Assembly: GCF_000972845.2 (NCBI RefSeq)
Contig: NC_040029.1
Span: forward strand, 3,833,811-3,897,810
Length of the DNA: 64,000 nucleotides
Direction: 5' to 3'
Origin: Larimichthys crocea
Taxonomy: Eukaryota; Chordata; Actinopteri; Sciaenidae
Shown: positions 51,251 through 63,570 of the stretch, piece by piece
Layout of the letters: each line of letters opens with the position of its first letter
How positions within the stretch are numbered: position 1 is the stretch's first letter
Notes under the pieces: model-generated
What the model was told of the DNA's origin: nothing
Seen by the model: the letters and a program-made list of their open reading frames with translations, nothing else
The model's database searches: none
Program-made: the position numbers and the translations under genes

Positions 51251-53149
51251 TGTTCCCTTCACTTTTCATTTAGTGCAGGGGTCTTCATTTTCCAGGCTAA
51301 GGAATCCATAGCTGACCGAGACACAGACTAGGGACCCACTACTACATATTGTATATCGTCTACAATTATGTTGCATATAAATTTGGTCTAAAAGAATATG
51401 TAGAGTGGTGAGTACAAGCTCACATGACCCAGGATCTACTGCTATCATCTAGTCACAAAAGTAGGTTTATGAACAAAACTGATAACATTCCCAGCAGCCT
51501 CAACCACACGTTTTTTTCTATTGATAGCAATAGACACTATAAGCATGCTTACACATTAAACTAAGACAGCGGCAGTCATAAACATTATACCACACTAAAC
51601 ATCTGTATGCAGGCACTGTCACTGGGAGCAAACCATTAGCTCCAAGCACTGTCGTGCCTATCTTTTTACAAGCTAATTTCCATTGAGAAGTTTACAAGAG
51701 TGTAAAATAAACTTGCTGAGACACAAGCACAACACTCCTGCACTCACTTGTAGTCCATATGTAATGTTGCATGCTTTTTTATGTACCTATCTAGGGCAAT
51801 GTGGACTAGCTATGTCTGCTTCAGTATGGTTTAACAAGGTAATGGGTCTGCTGGATTTGAACAGAGATGGCGGGGGAGGCCTTCAATGAGATGCTGTTTG
51901 GTTAACATGCCTTAAAAATTCACGAGTTAAATGTGATTTTTAATGACCATAAAGTGTTATGGCAACCTTCCCCAGTAATCAGTACCCGTGTGCAGCTTTG
52001 AGTGACTCCCAACACTGGAAGAAAGAAGTCGTTTGCAACACTTCATTAATACTATTTGTTCAAATTCCATCCAAGCCTGTTGATAGTCGCCAGACCTCTG
52101 GAGAATCCATTAGCGATCACAATCACAGACCAGGAAGGCTGATAAACCAGTGCCTCAAGCAGGCGTTTTCTCCATGCCCCGTTTGCACAAATGTGAATAC
52201 ACATTACAGCAGCGAGAGACAAAACGAGTCGCAACAGCAGAAAATTAACCAAATGAACTGTGAATCAACTCACGCCATTGTGACTCTGTGACAATAACTG
52301 CACCAGCTGGCTGACTCATTTGAATTCCTCCTTATATTTTCAGGCTGAACATAAAACACAAGCTCCACGGACGATACGAGGGATGAGTAAGCACATAATT
52401 CAACAGAATTCAAAGGGATGAGAGGGGGGATATGTCATGCGGACGGCGCAGTGCTTTGTTATTGAAAGTGTGCCACTGGCAGAAAGCACCTTGAGAATTC
52501 ATGCACACATATGGTCTGGGGGAACTGGGGTACCACTTGGTGTGTGACTGTGAGTGCACATGTTTGGAGGTTGAATAGGGATAGCGTTACGTTGGCGTGT
52601 TTCTAACCTATCACCGAAATTCCAAGACATCAGCCCAGAAAGGAAATCTAAAAACAGATTCCATATACTCTGCGTAACACTATGACAAGATGGCAAAATT
52701 GTTGTTCCGGTGCGTGGTTTGTTGCTAAAATTGGCAATTGTTTGTATTCAGGGTTAATGTAAATGCAGGCAATGAGATCATCCTTGTATTCATTTTCACT
52801 GTTGGGTTTGAGCAAACAAATTGGCTTTATTAATATTCAATGCATAAACCTGGCTACTGTGCAGCGGAAGCACATTGAGTTTATTAGTACTAATATAAAT
52901 TTTATTACTTGCTTCACATTAAGTTCATTAGGTAATTTATATTTAAACTATGTAATTCAAATGAATGTAAATCTAGGCCTAAAGTTTTTTTTTTTTTTTT
53001 TAGTGTGGGTCTAACAAATAAGAAACAATTGGGTTGCATTATGGGAAATGTAGGATCCTGTGTTTTTGGAACTTGAGCACTACTTGAGGATAAAAGTCGT
53101 GTTTTCTTGCACATTGCTGCACCAAGTTTTTTTTTTGGGACTAAAAACT
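51251..53149. other. Non-coding stretch, uncertain ORF
   Basis: A plus-strand open frame of 110 codons at 51959-52291 has no recognisable domain. At 53020-53060 'gcattatgggaaatgtagga' is a phrase common in fish repeats. Confidence 0.4.
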
Positions 53150-53470
53150 TATAACAGTGACTTGATTTGAGAGCAGTCCTCAAAAGACTTGAGGCTCGAC
53201 ATGGACTTGATAAACAGCAGCAATATCATGGCGGACACACTTGCTCCATTTGTAATAAACCGTACAGAAAAAACATACTAAAATGCAACATCTGTAGTAT
53301 CAAAGGATGCCGGATCAACCACTTAAAACTTTATCAGGTGCCTGAATAAAACACCCAGATAGGTGAGTCACCTAGATGGTTAGCTGGCATGTTTAACTCA
53401 GCATCGCCTATTTAACATTGGCTTGTTACTGGCTTTATAGCTACTGTAAAGGAGGTTAAGCTGTTGAACT
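53150..53470 (+). repeat. Unclassified repeat R4, copy A
   Basis: It shares with 54705-55060 the ordered blocks 'cctcaaaagactt', 'catcatgg'-like, 'aaatgcaacatctgtagtat', 'caaaggatgccggatc', 'cacctagatggttagct' and 'aggaggttaa'. The Cys-x2-Cys spacing seen in one frame (CSICNKPYRKNILKCNICS) recalls a zinc-finger domain of a hAT-type transposase, but that is weak. Confidence 0.55.
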
Positions 53471-54704
53471 TGCCCTGCACTTGGGAATAAAAAATCAGCT
53501 TTTCTTGGTCATTGTTGCACGTTGCAAGTTTGACCTTTTTTACAGGCGAAAAAATTATTTTGTTGTAATTTTTGTGTCTGTCAAAATAAGTCATGTCAGA
53601 ATAACTTAATACAACCTGAAACAACAACAAATCCACAGCATACAAACTGTTTAAGATTCATTTGGTTATCATTACAATATCAGCATGTGGCAGCTACATT
53701 ACGGTTATGACAATAAAGGTAAATTGGTGCTGCTCAGCTGAATCCCAAGGATCAGATGTTGGAAAGTCTTTGAACACACCAGCAGTGAGAGTTTCCAAAA
53801 AACAGTCTGCTTGCAACTGCAAACAATATGTCCCCTTGTCAAAAAAATACAAGCCGCTGTGATGGATTACACATTTACAGCTTGTTTCTGGGCTGTGGTT
53901 ATTTTAATACACTACCGCCATGAAATCTAACCAGTGGCTGTGAATTGTTGAGGGACTATAACACGAAGCTGTTTTTCTGTACGTGTGTCTGACTGCATGT
54001 GTGCTTTATAAGGTTGCTACTGCAGCCCTCTCTGTCAGCCTGTCTCGGCTCTCTGTATTAAACTGTAAAGGCACCGCAGGGTGCTGACGGAGCTTAAACC
54101 TTTTAGCTGACTCAATGTTTCACAGCCAGACCCACTTTGCCGAACGCCAGACAGATGTATCCTCTCCCCTGCCCGGTTTGTTATCACCTGACCAAAGCAA
54201 AACTGCACTTGGACCCATAAAAACCAAAGAACGATAACATAGAAAGAGTGATGGCCGGAACTTTTACGAGTGATGTTTCTACTGTGGGGCTGTTGAAACA
54301 GCAGACAAGAAAAATGTGGTACACACTCATCTCAAACATTTGATCCCATTCTTTCGGCCTCAGATCTGCTGTATTTGGCTATACGAAGTTAGCCTATTAA
54401 CAAAAAGGCAACATTGCTGATGTAGTAGTCAGTCCTATCCAAAATTAATGTTTTACAGTGGCACCCAGTGTGGGAAATACCCCATAACAATGAATGAACA
54501 AATATGGTGGCGCTGGAGAGGTATCTTTGGAGCTCACCTTAATACCACCAGATACAGTTTAGGAGCAGTTTCCTAAGTTGATTCACTCCTAGACCAGACA
54601 ACAGTCAGACCCAAACTGTGTTACTCTGAGAATGCTTCCAATGGATTTCCTTTTCCAAGATGCTTGATAACATATAGAGACTCAAGTCTTCGACTTGGAT
54701 TGGC

Positions 54705-55060
54705 AACTTGACTTGAGACTGGTCCTCAAGAGACTCGACTTAGACTCAAGGTTTATGATATTATTATCATTCCCAACCTTACATATCTGGTGTACAGATG
54801 ACGGTAAACTGCAACATCATGGTAAGCACACCTGCAGCTGCTGTCCCATTTAATTACTTCACACAAAGTCCAACAAAAGAATTACTAAATGCAAAATCTG
54901 CACTATCAAAGGTTGCTGAATCGACGACTTCCAACTACATCACACCTGAAAACTCACCTAGATGGATGGGTCACTTGGACGGTTAGCTAACATGCTTAAT
55001 TATTTAATGTTGGTTCACTACTAGCTTTGTAGCTAAGGGGGGTTAATCTGATTAGTGTTC
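54705..55060 (+). repeat. Unclassified repeat R4, copy B
   Basis: The second copy has blocks 'cctcaagagact', 'aaatgcaaaatctgcactat', 'caaaggttgctgaatc', 'cacctagatgg' and 'acggttagctaacatg'. It is preceded by 'gactcaagtcttcgacttgg', and a matching 'agacttagacttgacttggc' follows at 55838-55862 after the LINE fragment. The LINE may therefore have inserted into this element. Confidence 0.55.
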
Positions 55061-55154
55061 ATTGTTGAGTGTTTGCTTGTGGGTGACTATCAACCATGTT
55101 CCACTGCCACCATATACTGGCTAAGATTGAACTGAAAGCATGGTAACGTTAATT

Positions 55155-55625
55155 ATTTCAGAAGATCCAGAACGCAGCAGCACGCCTGGTTTACAATCAA
55201 CCCAAAAGGGCACACGTAGCAGCCCGCATTAAATTCAAATCATGATCTCCGGTACTGCAACCACCTACTTGAATGCCCTGACACCGGCATATGTTACCCC
55301 ACAACCATTGCATTTCTCCAATGAACAATGCCTGGCTCTGCCACCCGTTCACTCAGGGCAATCCAGACTCTTCTCGTCTGTTGTTCCCCATTGGTGGAAC
55401 GTCCTACCAGTTCCTACATCCTGAAGACCCAGCTCTTCAGAGAGTACCTACTCTCCGAGCACTAACAACAACTGAAGATAAATCTATCCCCTTCTAGAAC
55501 TGTTGCAGTAATTATTGCTGCACTAACATGTCCTAGTCGCTCTGTACCTTGTTTCCTTTTTTTTGTTAAGTCGCTTTGGATAAAAGCGTCAGCTAAATGA
55601 CTAAGTGTAATGTGATGAAATGTAA
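55155..55625 (+). mobile_element. LINE 3' end, L2/CR1 group
   Basis: It starts with the sequence for QNAAARLVYNQPKRAHVAA, the conserved C-terminal block downstream of the reverse transcriptase in fish L2/Rex1/CR1-type LINEs, followed by a degraded 'SGQSRLFSSVVPHWWNVLP' block. The 3' end reads 'aagtcgctttggataaaagc' then 'gtcagctaaatgact' and a short TGTAA-type tail, which is the tail these LINEs share with SINEs they mobilise. The copy is 5'-truncated and has frameshifts and stops, so it is inactive. Confidence 0.8.
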
Positions 55626-56869
55626 TGTCTTCATCAACTACAGGCAGGTTACATCTTTATTGTTGACTATGAACATTACAGCCTTGTTAGGTCACCATCG
55701 CACTGCGTCTGAGAGGCCAGAGGAATGTTTCATTTACATTAAATTATAAACTGCAATTAGTTTGCAACTCAGTGTAATTATACAAAACAGTCATGCTCTG
55801 TTAATGAAAAATTGCTTACTGTTATTATTGTATGCCTGAAAGACTTAGACTTGACTTGGCCTTGCAAAAAATAACTTGTGGGCATCGCTGCTTGGTAAAT
55901 ATAAACATATGCCACTCCACAAACCACCTCCCTTTGGCAGAGGGCAATCTTGTAATTTTTTCATTAATGTGGTGTAAGCAAGGAAAACATAAATCTTTCT
56001 GTTTTAATTAAGTGTTCAAAGTTTCCACACTTGTTGCTAAAACTTTGTAGAAGACGTGTAAATGACACATTACAAGTGGTTGAAGTTAAAAATGGTGACA
56101 TATGTATGCATACATAAGGGTACAAATAATCAAATAGATAAATAAACATATCAGTCCCAGTGTTTTTTTTTTTTTCCACTTTGTCATTACTGATGATATT
56201 ACAGGGAGGAAATAGTCAACTGAACTTCTTTCCTGTGCTGATTTAATTTACTAAACTGAATCATCAGCTAGCGGGTCATAAAAAAGATTCTCCAGCTATT
56301 TTCTCTCCATAAAACAGGTTTACAAAGCAAAAAGGCATCAGAACACTTCAACTACAGTCCATTAGAGCGTACATTAGCAGTAAAAAGCAGCAGCAAATTG
56401 GCAGCAAGTTAGCTCTCAAGATCTACATATGGATAAATACAATAAGAATAATGAAATTAAATTTCCTCTGGCGGCCTGAACTCTTCTCTTTGGTCTGTTG
56501 TTGTCTTTGGTTTCTGAGTGTCCAACGGTAAGAGGTCGATAACAACCTCATTTTTCTCTCTAGCCCTGCACACTTTCATCATGCTCCATCCCTATTTGCT
56601 GGCTAAACATGAACTCGATGGGAAGCATTTTTGCCTTTTGATTGATGACAGGCAAAATTAGCCACTGGACTTTCAAATCAAACTCCAATCTAAATGCAGT
56701 GTCCTCACCCTTTGGTGACTTTTCCCAAACATGCCGTTTTGAATTGATATTTCTTTTTTTTTTACTCACAACATGAAAAAGGAATGTAATAATGTTGACA
56801 GTTTTCTTTACTGGAAATGGTCCTATTAGCTTCACGGCAACGAGCCGAAGGGGAAAGTGTTTATTTCAG

Positions 56870-57005
56870 TTCAATAAATACGAGTCCTGTCGCATTTATC
56901 AGACAGAGACAGTTACCATAAAAAACTCACCATCAACTGTGTTTTCACACAAACTGTATAATTGCTCACAGACCTCAGAGGATGTGGGTGATGATGAGGA
57001 TTCAG
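56870..57005 (+). CDS. Candidate exon on plus strand, unidentified (136 nt)
   Basis: Plus strand: acceptor 'agtgtttatttcag', 136 nt open in frame 0 (starting FNKYESCRIYQTETV and ending TSEDVGDDEDSG), donor CAG/gtaagata. A second acceptor ending 'attgctcacag' would give a shorter 34-nt exon holding only the acidic end. The opposite strand also has an acceptor/donor pair with an open frame inside the same interval (donor ATG/gtgagttt near 56928). Strand is therefore uncertain. I do not recognise the peptide. Confidence 0.22.
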
Positions 57006-58636
57006 GTAAGATAAATGATCTTTGTTTTTGTTTTGTTTGGTTCCACTAAAAAAAAACCCAGCAGCTCAAATCATTGCTAAAAAAAGTAAACACCAAACAA
57101 CCAAACAACAGACGAGAGCCTGATGGCGGGAGTACCTGTTCACACAAAGAAATGACTCTTCTCAGATGGCTCATTTTTACAAATGAATGTATAGGGGGAA
57201 AAAAAAACACTGATGTCTGTCTTCATCACAGAATCACAGGCTACTTTTGAATAACCACCTCAAGTCCTTGAAAATAGTTTATATTTCTCTGCATCTTTAA
57301 CTGTGATTGTTGCATATTTAACTCAGAAATATTTCAAGTTTTAGCAGTATTATTATAGACCTTAACACTCAAAATCTCAGCTGACGTGCTCATCATTGGT
57401 GCTCAGAAATACGCAACATCACCTTTTTCCAACTGACCCCAGAGTCCAGACAAAAAAAAAATAATAATACAGAAAGTCTTTTCATGTAAGAAACAGTTGC
57501 TCACACTAAGAAGTTGATACATTTTAGCGCCTTTAAATAAATGTTTCATATTTTAAATGGATTTACATGGATTTTATGAATGATTCCAATCATATGCAGG
57601 TGGTTCCGATCCCTGATTCTCCTGTTTATGTCCACCTCAGTTGGTAAATTATTAATTTCAAGGCTGTCCTTCATGTTTCCACAGAGCACATTGGCCTAAT
57701 CAAAGCTATTTTATGATTCTAGATTGAAATCAGCTAAATCCAGCCTATCTAACACTGACAGAGTTCACAGAGCAAAATAAATAAATATCCATTCAAATCT
57801 ATCCTTTTGTCTATGATGTAACACAATTTTTCCATTGGTCAGTAAGATTCTAAATGATGACGGTGGATGGAAGAGAATATTCACATTCCAGATTAAAGTC
57901 AAAATCATCAACAAAAGTGGTTTTCATTGGCGACAACGCATTCCTTTGGTTTGCCAACAAACACACACAAACACACACAAAAGATTCTTATGAGCATCCT
58001 CTGATCCTGTAGACCCTGACCCTCTTTAACAGATTTTACCAGCATGATACTTCTTGACTTTTTCTAATTTTATGAGAATTGTCCAGTCAGAAGACGACGG
58101 CTGTAAAACCAGCTGAACACTGTACGATACAACGGATTTACATCTTCTTTTATATCAGCACTTTATATGCAACACTATTAGTAGTCTATTTGGAGTTTAC
58201 AACAATGACAAGAGGCAGTTAGACCTCTCATGAGAATAAGAAATGTCATTACGTTTGATGAGTTGCTGTGACGGGCTCTAAGCTAAGCCACACTTCATGG
58301 ATGAACTCGTCTTTACACCCTAAAACACAACTCAGAGCACATTTACAGCGATTATCTGCACAAACTAGAACATAAGCAGAGCAAACACATCACAGACAAG
58401 GAAAATGTAACATTTACACTTTTCTAATGGTCATAAAACAGCAAGCTTAAGCAGCTAATTAGTGCTGTGCTAATGAGAAATGAGGGCTGTCGCTATAATA
58501 GTGTGTATTTCTAAAAAGATTTGTATGCATTTGGGGTAAAATGATTGTTAGCACTTCAGTAATTATCTATACATTGGCTGGTTGATTATTTTTATTATTA
58601 TTAGTTGATTACTGGTTTATATTTTTACACATACAC

Positions 58637-58744
58637 CAGTTTTGGAGGTCTGTGGGACCCCAAACTGTGAGCTGATGTCAGGCCTGCGCACTAAGATGGT
58701 GTTCCCCACATCATCAGCCCAGATGTCAGAGAGCGGCAAAGTGT
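58637..58744 (-). CDS. Candidate internal exon, unidentified gene (108 nt)
   Basis: Minus strand: acceptor 'ctcatcccacatgttcag', 108 nt, donor ACTG/gtgtatgt. The length is a multiple of three. Only the frame entered with two bases is open, while the other two meet stops within 57 nt. It reads TLPLSDIWADDVGNTILVRR then PDISSQFGVPQTSKT, and leaves with one base, so the exon is symmetrical in phase. GC content is well above the AT-rich flanks, and the codon series looks protein-like. The donor is GTGTAT, which is weaker than consensus. I do not recognise the family. This is the most convincing coding segment in the window. On the plus strand the same DNA can also be read as a terminal exon, but less well. 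Confidence 0.45.
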
Positions 58745-61343
58745 CTGAACATGTGGGATGAGATGAGAGATGGGGATGATCTTAACCGGAGGGTGTGATT
58801 ACCTATTCCAAAAGCGAAACCTCTAAAACTCTCTAAACATCTGCTGTTGACTATTAGAAAACTGTAACAGTGGATGAACTTTACACAGCAGGATTAGATG
58901 GGAGGGGTGAATTGTTCACAGTAGGCCAGAGGGCAGTGTGTGTTTAAGCTCAACTCGAGTGCATGAGCTGCTTCTTCAGGTTTAATTTCTTCACAATTTG
59001 AAGCAATAAATATCATCATTATAATATCATGAGCTGCATTATTCACAAATTATCTGGTGCTGCTTTTTTCTGGGCTCACTTTAGCACCTGAAGACTATTT
59101 TTACTGCTTTCTAAGCCTTCTATCAGACAGAATGCACGTGGATTGAATGTGGAATGCCTTCTTTTTTTTTTTTTTTTTGGGGAGGATTTTGCACATTTTT
59201 GTTTTTTTTTTTCTCTCAGTAATTTCATAATGCATCAGGATCAGAGAGGTGTGAATGTGTGAGCATGCAAGGCCAAATTTGGAATTCATTTGCTGCCACA
59301 TTAACCAGCACCAACACGCACACATGCGCGCTGTCGACACATATCAGTAATTACCGAATACATTAGAAAGATCAGAAGGTTCTCCATGATCCTCGGTGAG
59401 ACCGGGCCAGCTGTTTGCACTCTGAGCGTTCTTTGGTGTCTGCATAATCATCAGAGCGCTTCTGCATAGGCGCCTGCTGAGGCTGCACTTCCTGTGATGA
59501 GCGGGCGGGAGGTAAGGCATCTATTTTCTTCTTTTATTATTCTTTTTTTGATTTTTTATTTATTTATTTTTTCTTCCTCTGTCTTTTAAACTCGCCTCCC
59601 CCACTCCCCCGCACCCTGAGGTGAAGTGGTTATTAGCTGGGATGTGCCAGGAGTTCTGAACTGCTGCCAGCTAGAGTCTATAGAATAAAATCTGGGACTA
59701 CTTTTCTCTTTTTTTTTTCCTCCCCGGCTCCAAAAGAGATCATCTGACACTTCATCTAAAAAGCAGATAAGGCTACAGCAACAACTGTTGGGGATGGATT
59801 GCATCTCCAGCAAGGCCAAGATGTAAGATAGGAATGAAAAAGCACTTAATTACCCTTAACTTCAACAGGATCAAAAGATATTCCACTTGTGTTTTAGACA
59901 GGAGGGAAAAATGTCAGAGAGATTATCAAACCATAGTTTATCAGAAAGATGTTGGTAGATCTTTATTTTTCCCACTGTAAAAGCTCAGCGTGTTTACGAC
60001 ACCCGGCTAAAACCCTTATTTGACTTTGAAATTATAACTCCGCTGCCAAATCGTCTCCTTTGTCAACGAGACGCAAAGTAAATCATACAAATGTCTGTTT
60101 TGGGGAAGGGTGGACCTGAGTGATAGCGCTGTTTAGCTTGTTATTGAATCGGGGCAATTGAAATACTGTGGGATGAACAGCTTGGATGGAGGGGCAGTGT
60201 GGCTGAATTATCTGCGCTATTATAGAGCTTATAGCCAGTAATGGTGATTCTGACTGTAATGGCTCAGATGGTTGATAGGGTAAGAGTAAAAATGGCCGGC
60301 ATTTGATGTTGTGCATCACAGACTGTCATCATCATTGGATTTTCATAGCAACTGCATGTCAGAACTCTGTGGTATTTTCAATTATGGATTTTTGGTTGGT
60401 GTATGGAAGTAGTTCTATTTTTGGACCCAGTCAGGGCTAAATCATTTACAATGCCTTGTAAACTGATGCAGTCAGAAACTAACCTAAACTCACATCTACT
60501 TTCATTGATAAAGACCTGATACTTTGATAGACGGTGTGTATTTCCTCTACATCTCAACTAAAAAGATCACTTTCCCTCATTGTTCTTCACTGTCTGATCT
60601 GCAATTAATGTTCAATCTGTGTGTCCTATGTAGGAAAATACTACATACGACTCAACAGGCTCCAACAATCAGAGGGTTGGAGCAGCCTGTCATCATTGGG
60701 TTTTGCCTCAAGTAGTCTGCGAGGCAAAACCCAGGGCAAAAAAAAAAAAAAAAGAAAGCCCATTAAGCAGTAATTGCTGTTTGATTGCTGTGAATTCATG
60801 GTAATAATTGAAAGAAGGGCCATAGACACAAGTTTTAGAAATGCTATGAATCCCTTGATGCACCACACCCTTCAGAAAAGTATCAAAAATGTGTCAATTC
60901 TATGTTTTTAAGATCACAGAAACATCTTATTGTATGTATTTTATTTTAAAATGGTAGAATATGAACCCAGGAAACAAGTACATGACCTCAATAAGTGACA
61001 GGGATGAGCAAAATGTTGATACTTAACATTTCTGCAAAATGTTCACGGACAGTTTGATTTGTTTTTGGCTCTTGCTATGTAATATCTATATCTAGGAACT
61101 ATAGGAACTATAGGAACTAAAGAATAATTTAATATCTAGTGGTGTTTAGGCCATTAGAAGCAGTTAAGGGTAAAGTTGTAAAAATATATTAACTTGCTTG
61201 GAAAAAGGGCACTATTCAGAAAGATTTTAAACATATACAGTGTTTATTTGAATGTATTGTCCTGCCTAGAGCTTCTGTGAAATATAAAAGGTCCCTACAA
61301 TAATCCAGCAGTAGTGGAGCAATTTCTAACTTCACACTTTGAG

Positions 61344-61431
61344 GCACCTGTGCAACGGTAACCCTGCATCCTTGGATACCGTGACCTTGAAGCAAAGCGA
61401 TGCGGAACGTGGTGGCAGCTCCTTGAAGCTG
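61344..61431 (+). CDS. Candidate exon on plus strand, unidentified (88 nt)
   Basis: Plus strand: acceptor 'aatttctaacttcacactttgag' with a fair pyrimidine tract, 88 nt, donor CTG/gtaagaga. Only one frame is open, entered after one base: HLCNGNPASLDTVTLKQSDA then ERGGSSLKL. GC content is above the local mean. The minus strand is also open through the interval, so this may be fortuitous. The peptide is not recognised. Confidence 0.28.
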
Positions 61432-63064
61432 GTAAGAGAGACATTTCTCCACCGACTCTTTCACTAAACCCCATTAAGCACGCTCACACTTTTCTCACAC
61501 ACTCGTATCACTCCATTCCTGTTTGAGCGTTTAGTGTAACGTCCCCTCTCATTTTTTTCCACCTCTTCCTCCTCCATCTACTCATGCTTTTTCACAGTTA
61601 ACACCCATTCCTTTCCCCTTGTGCCCTTCCACAGCTTGAGTTCAGCTCATTTATGTCCCCTGTGATGAATGTGTCACACCGGCAACACTTAAGCGGAAAC
61701 GCACATATACGTACACACACACACACACAAAGACGCGTAAACACACCCACCTACACACAATGCGTGTACACTCCATTCCCCGTGTCAGCTAGCCACAGTG
61801 TGATCTGATAAATGGGTTTTGGTGCAGGTGCTTTTTTCATTAATACACCCTCGCAAACCTAGCCTCGTAGTGCCCTACGGCTATCCAGCATATTACAAAG
61901 AAAATAGACAGAAGCAGAAAAGAAGGAGTGAAGTAAAAAGAAAGAGTGGAAAACAATCAAAAAAGAAGTCATTTCCCGTCCGAGAACCTCAGGTGTTTCT
62001 GTATATCAAGCCATTACTTTGGATAAATTCTTCCTTTAACCTCAAAGTTAAGAGTTTTATTTTTTTTTTCATCGGGCGTATTGATTTCCCGATAGGGAAT
62101 ATATGTATTGAGCAATGTGTCACTTAAAATGATGCATGAAAGGATCATAGGTCCCCAGTTTGCCATTTCACACCGCTATCCATTTGTGTTGTTCCTCTTC
62201 AAATATAGGTATTGGCATTTACAATGAAACGGCCTCTGTAATTTGTCAGCTGTTCTTCTGTGTTCATCACTTTGTTGTTCATCGCCACGATTCAGAGAGG
62301 AGGTCACACCAGCTTAGAGCAGGGATTAGGGAATCAGTGTTTCATTATCAGCCTTAAATAGGTGGGAAGAAACACCCTATCAGACATATTACGAAGGAGT
62401 CAGAACTCAAACCCACCTTGAATCCTGCAAACGTGTCGCTAATATACCTTTCACATTAAAAGCCCCGCATGCCAGCAAGAACTCCATTATTTTACCTAGG
62501 TGAGGTGAAGGAGAATGCATAGTCAGACTCGAATGTCTCATTTCAAACTGACTGACAGGAAGTAGTTTGGCTATCATCAGTGATATTGCTGCTATTTGGC
62601 AGATGGCCTCGCACTTCACTCATCCATTTCAATGCCACTTTCTTGGAATGGATATTTCCTACAAGTAATCATACGGCCACATTTTATAATGATCATTTTG
62701 GCAAATAGGGTGAATCTACAGCATCTCATTGAAAACTAACATTAGACCTTTGACATGCTATATGATTTGTTTATGTCTTATGATTTCTTCAACTTCATTT
62801 GCTATTCTATGACTTAGTTTGGCACAAATCATACTCTAAATACATTCAGGTTGCCAGACTTTTCTTCACAGCTTTCATGATGATTTTTAACTCCATGAGA
62901 TGAAAGATGCAGACATTACTGACACATTAAGGGGGGTTAGGGTTAAGGGAGTTCAAGAAATAAGATAAAAGTCTGAGATGCTTAACCATTGCAGGGCTGT
63001 GCATAGTTGCTTAAATGGTCATTCTAAATCCGCACGTGTAAACATTGAGGATATAGCGGAGAAA

Positions 63065-63570
63065 AGCTGGCAACTATCGGGTGGATTGTCAAGAAATGTA
63101 CAGACATACATTCATTTTCCTAAGTGGTAGAAACTAACTGACTTATGTGGTCCCCCTGATCTTGTTCTAGCACCACCAAAGGGTTGAAAATGTTATTTCA
63201 TGGGATTGCCATGACATTTGGTAGATATTCATGGTTCCCATAGGATAAATCCTACTGACTTTGAGCTGCTGATGACATGAGAGAAAATGTTAGTAAATCA
63301 TACATTCTTTTTCATTCATTCATCATTTATTTTACTAACCCAGTGAAGTATCCTCAGCATCTGCTAGGTGGATTCATTGTCCCTAGAGGATACATCCTAA
63401 TTACTTGTATGATTGCCTTAATCTTCCTCTCGAGCCACCAAGAGGTTGACATTTGTTGTTTAATTGAAATATCTCAACAATTTCATGGATTGTCATGAGA
63501 TTTAGTGAACGTGCAGGTTCCCCTCAGGATAAACTTTAACAACTCTGGTGATCCTCTAACATTACATCCC
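63065..63570 (+). repeat. Dispersed repeat R1, longest copy
   Basis: 'ggatt' landmarks recur at about 63082, 63203, 63369 and 63487. They are followed by 'cattcatggttcccatagga'-like, 'tactgactttg'-like and 'gccaccaagaggttgacatt'-like blocks. The unit is about 120 bp and the third spacing is enlarged by an insertion near 63270-63340. It has no coding potential. Confidence 0.75.

Larger units (their letters stand above)
55886..63064. other. Long non-coding stretch with three exon candidates
   Basis: Apart from 56870-57005, 58637-58744 and 61344-61431 there is no supported gene. Low-complexity tracts include CA-rich patches near 57960-57980 and 61710-61727, and T runs at 59161-59180 and 59201-59211. 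A GC-richer patch at 59380-59515 has plus-strand donor-like sites (gtgagacc, gtaaggca) but no open exon. Confidence 0.4.
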
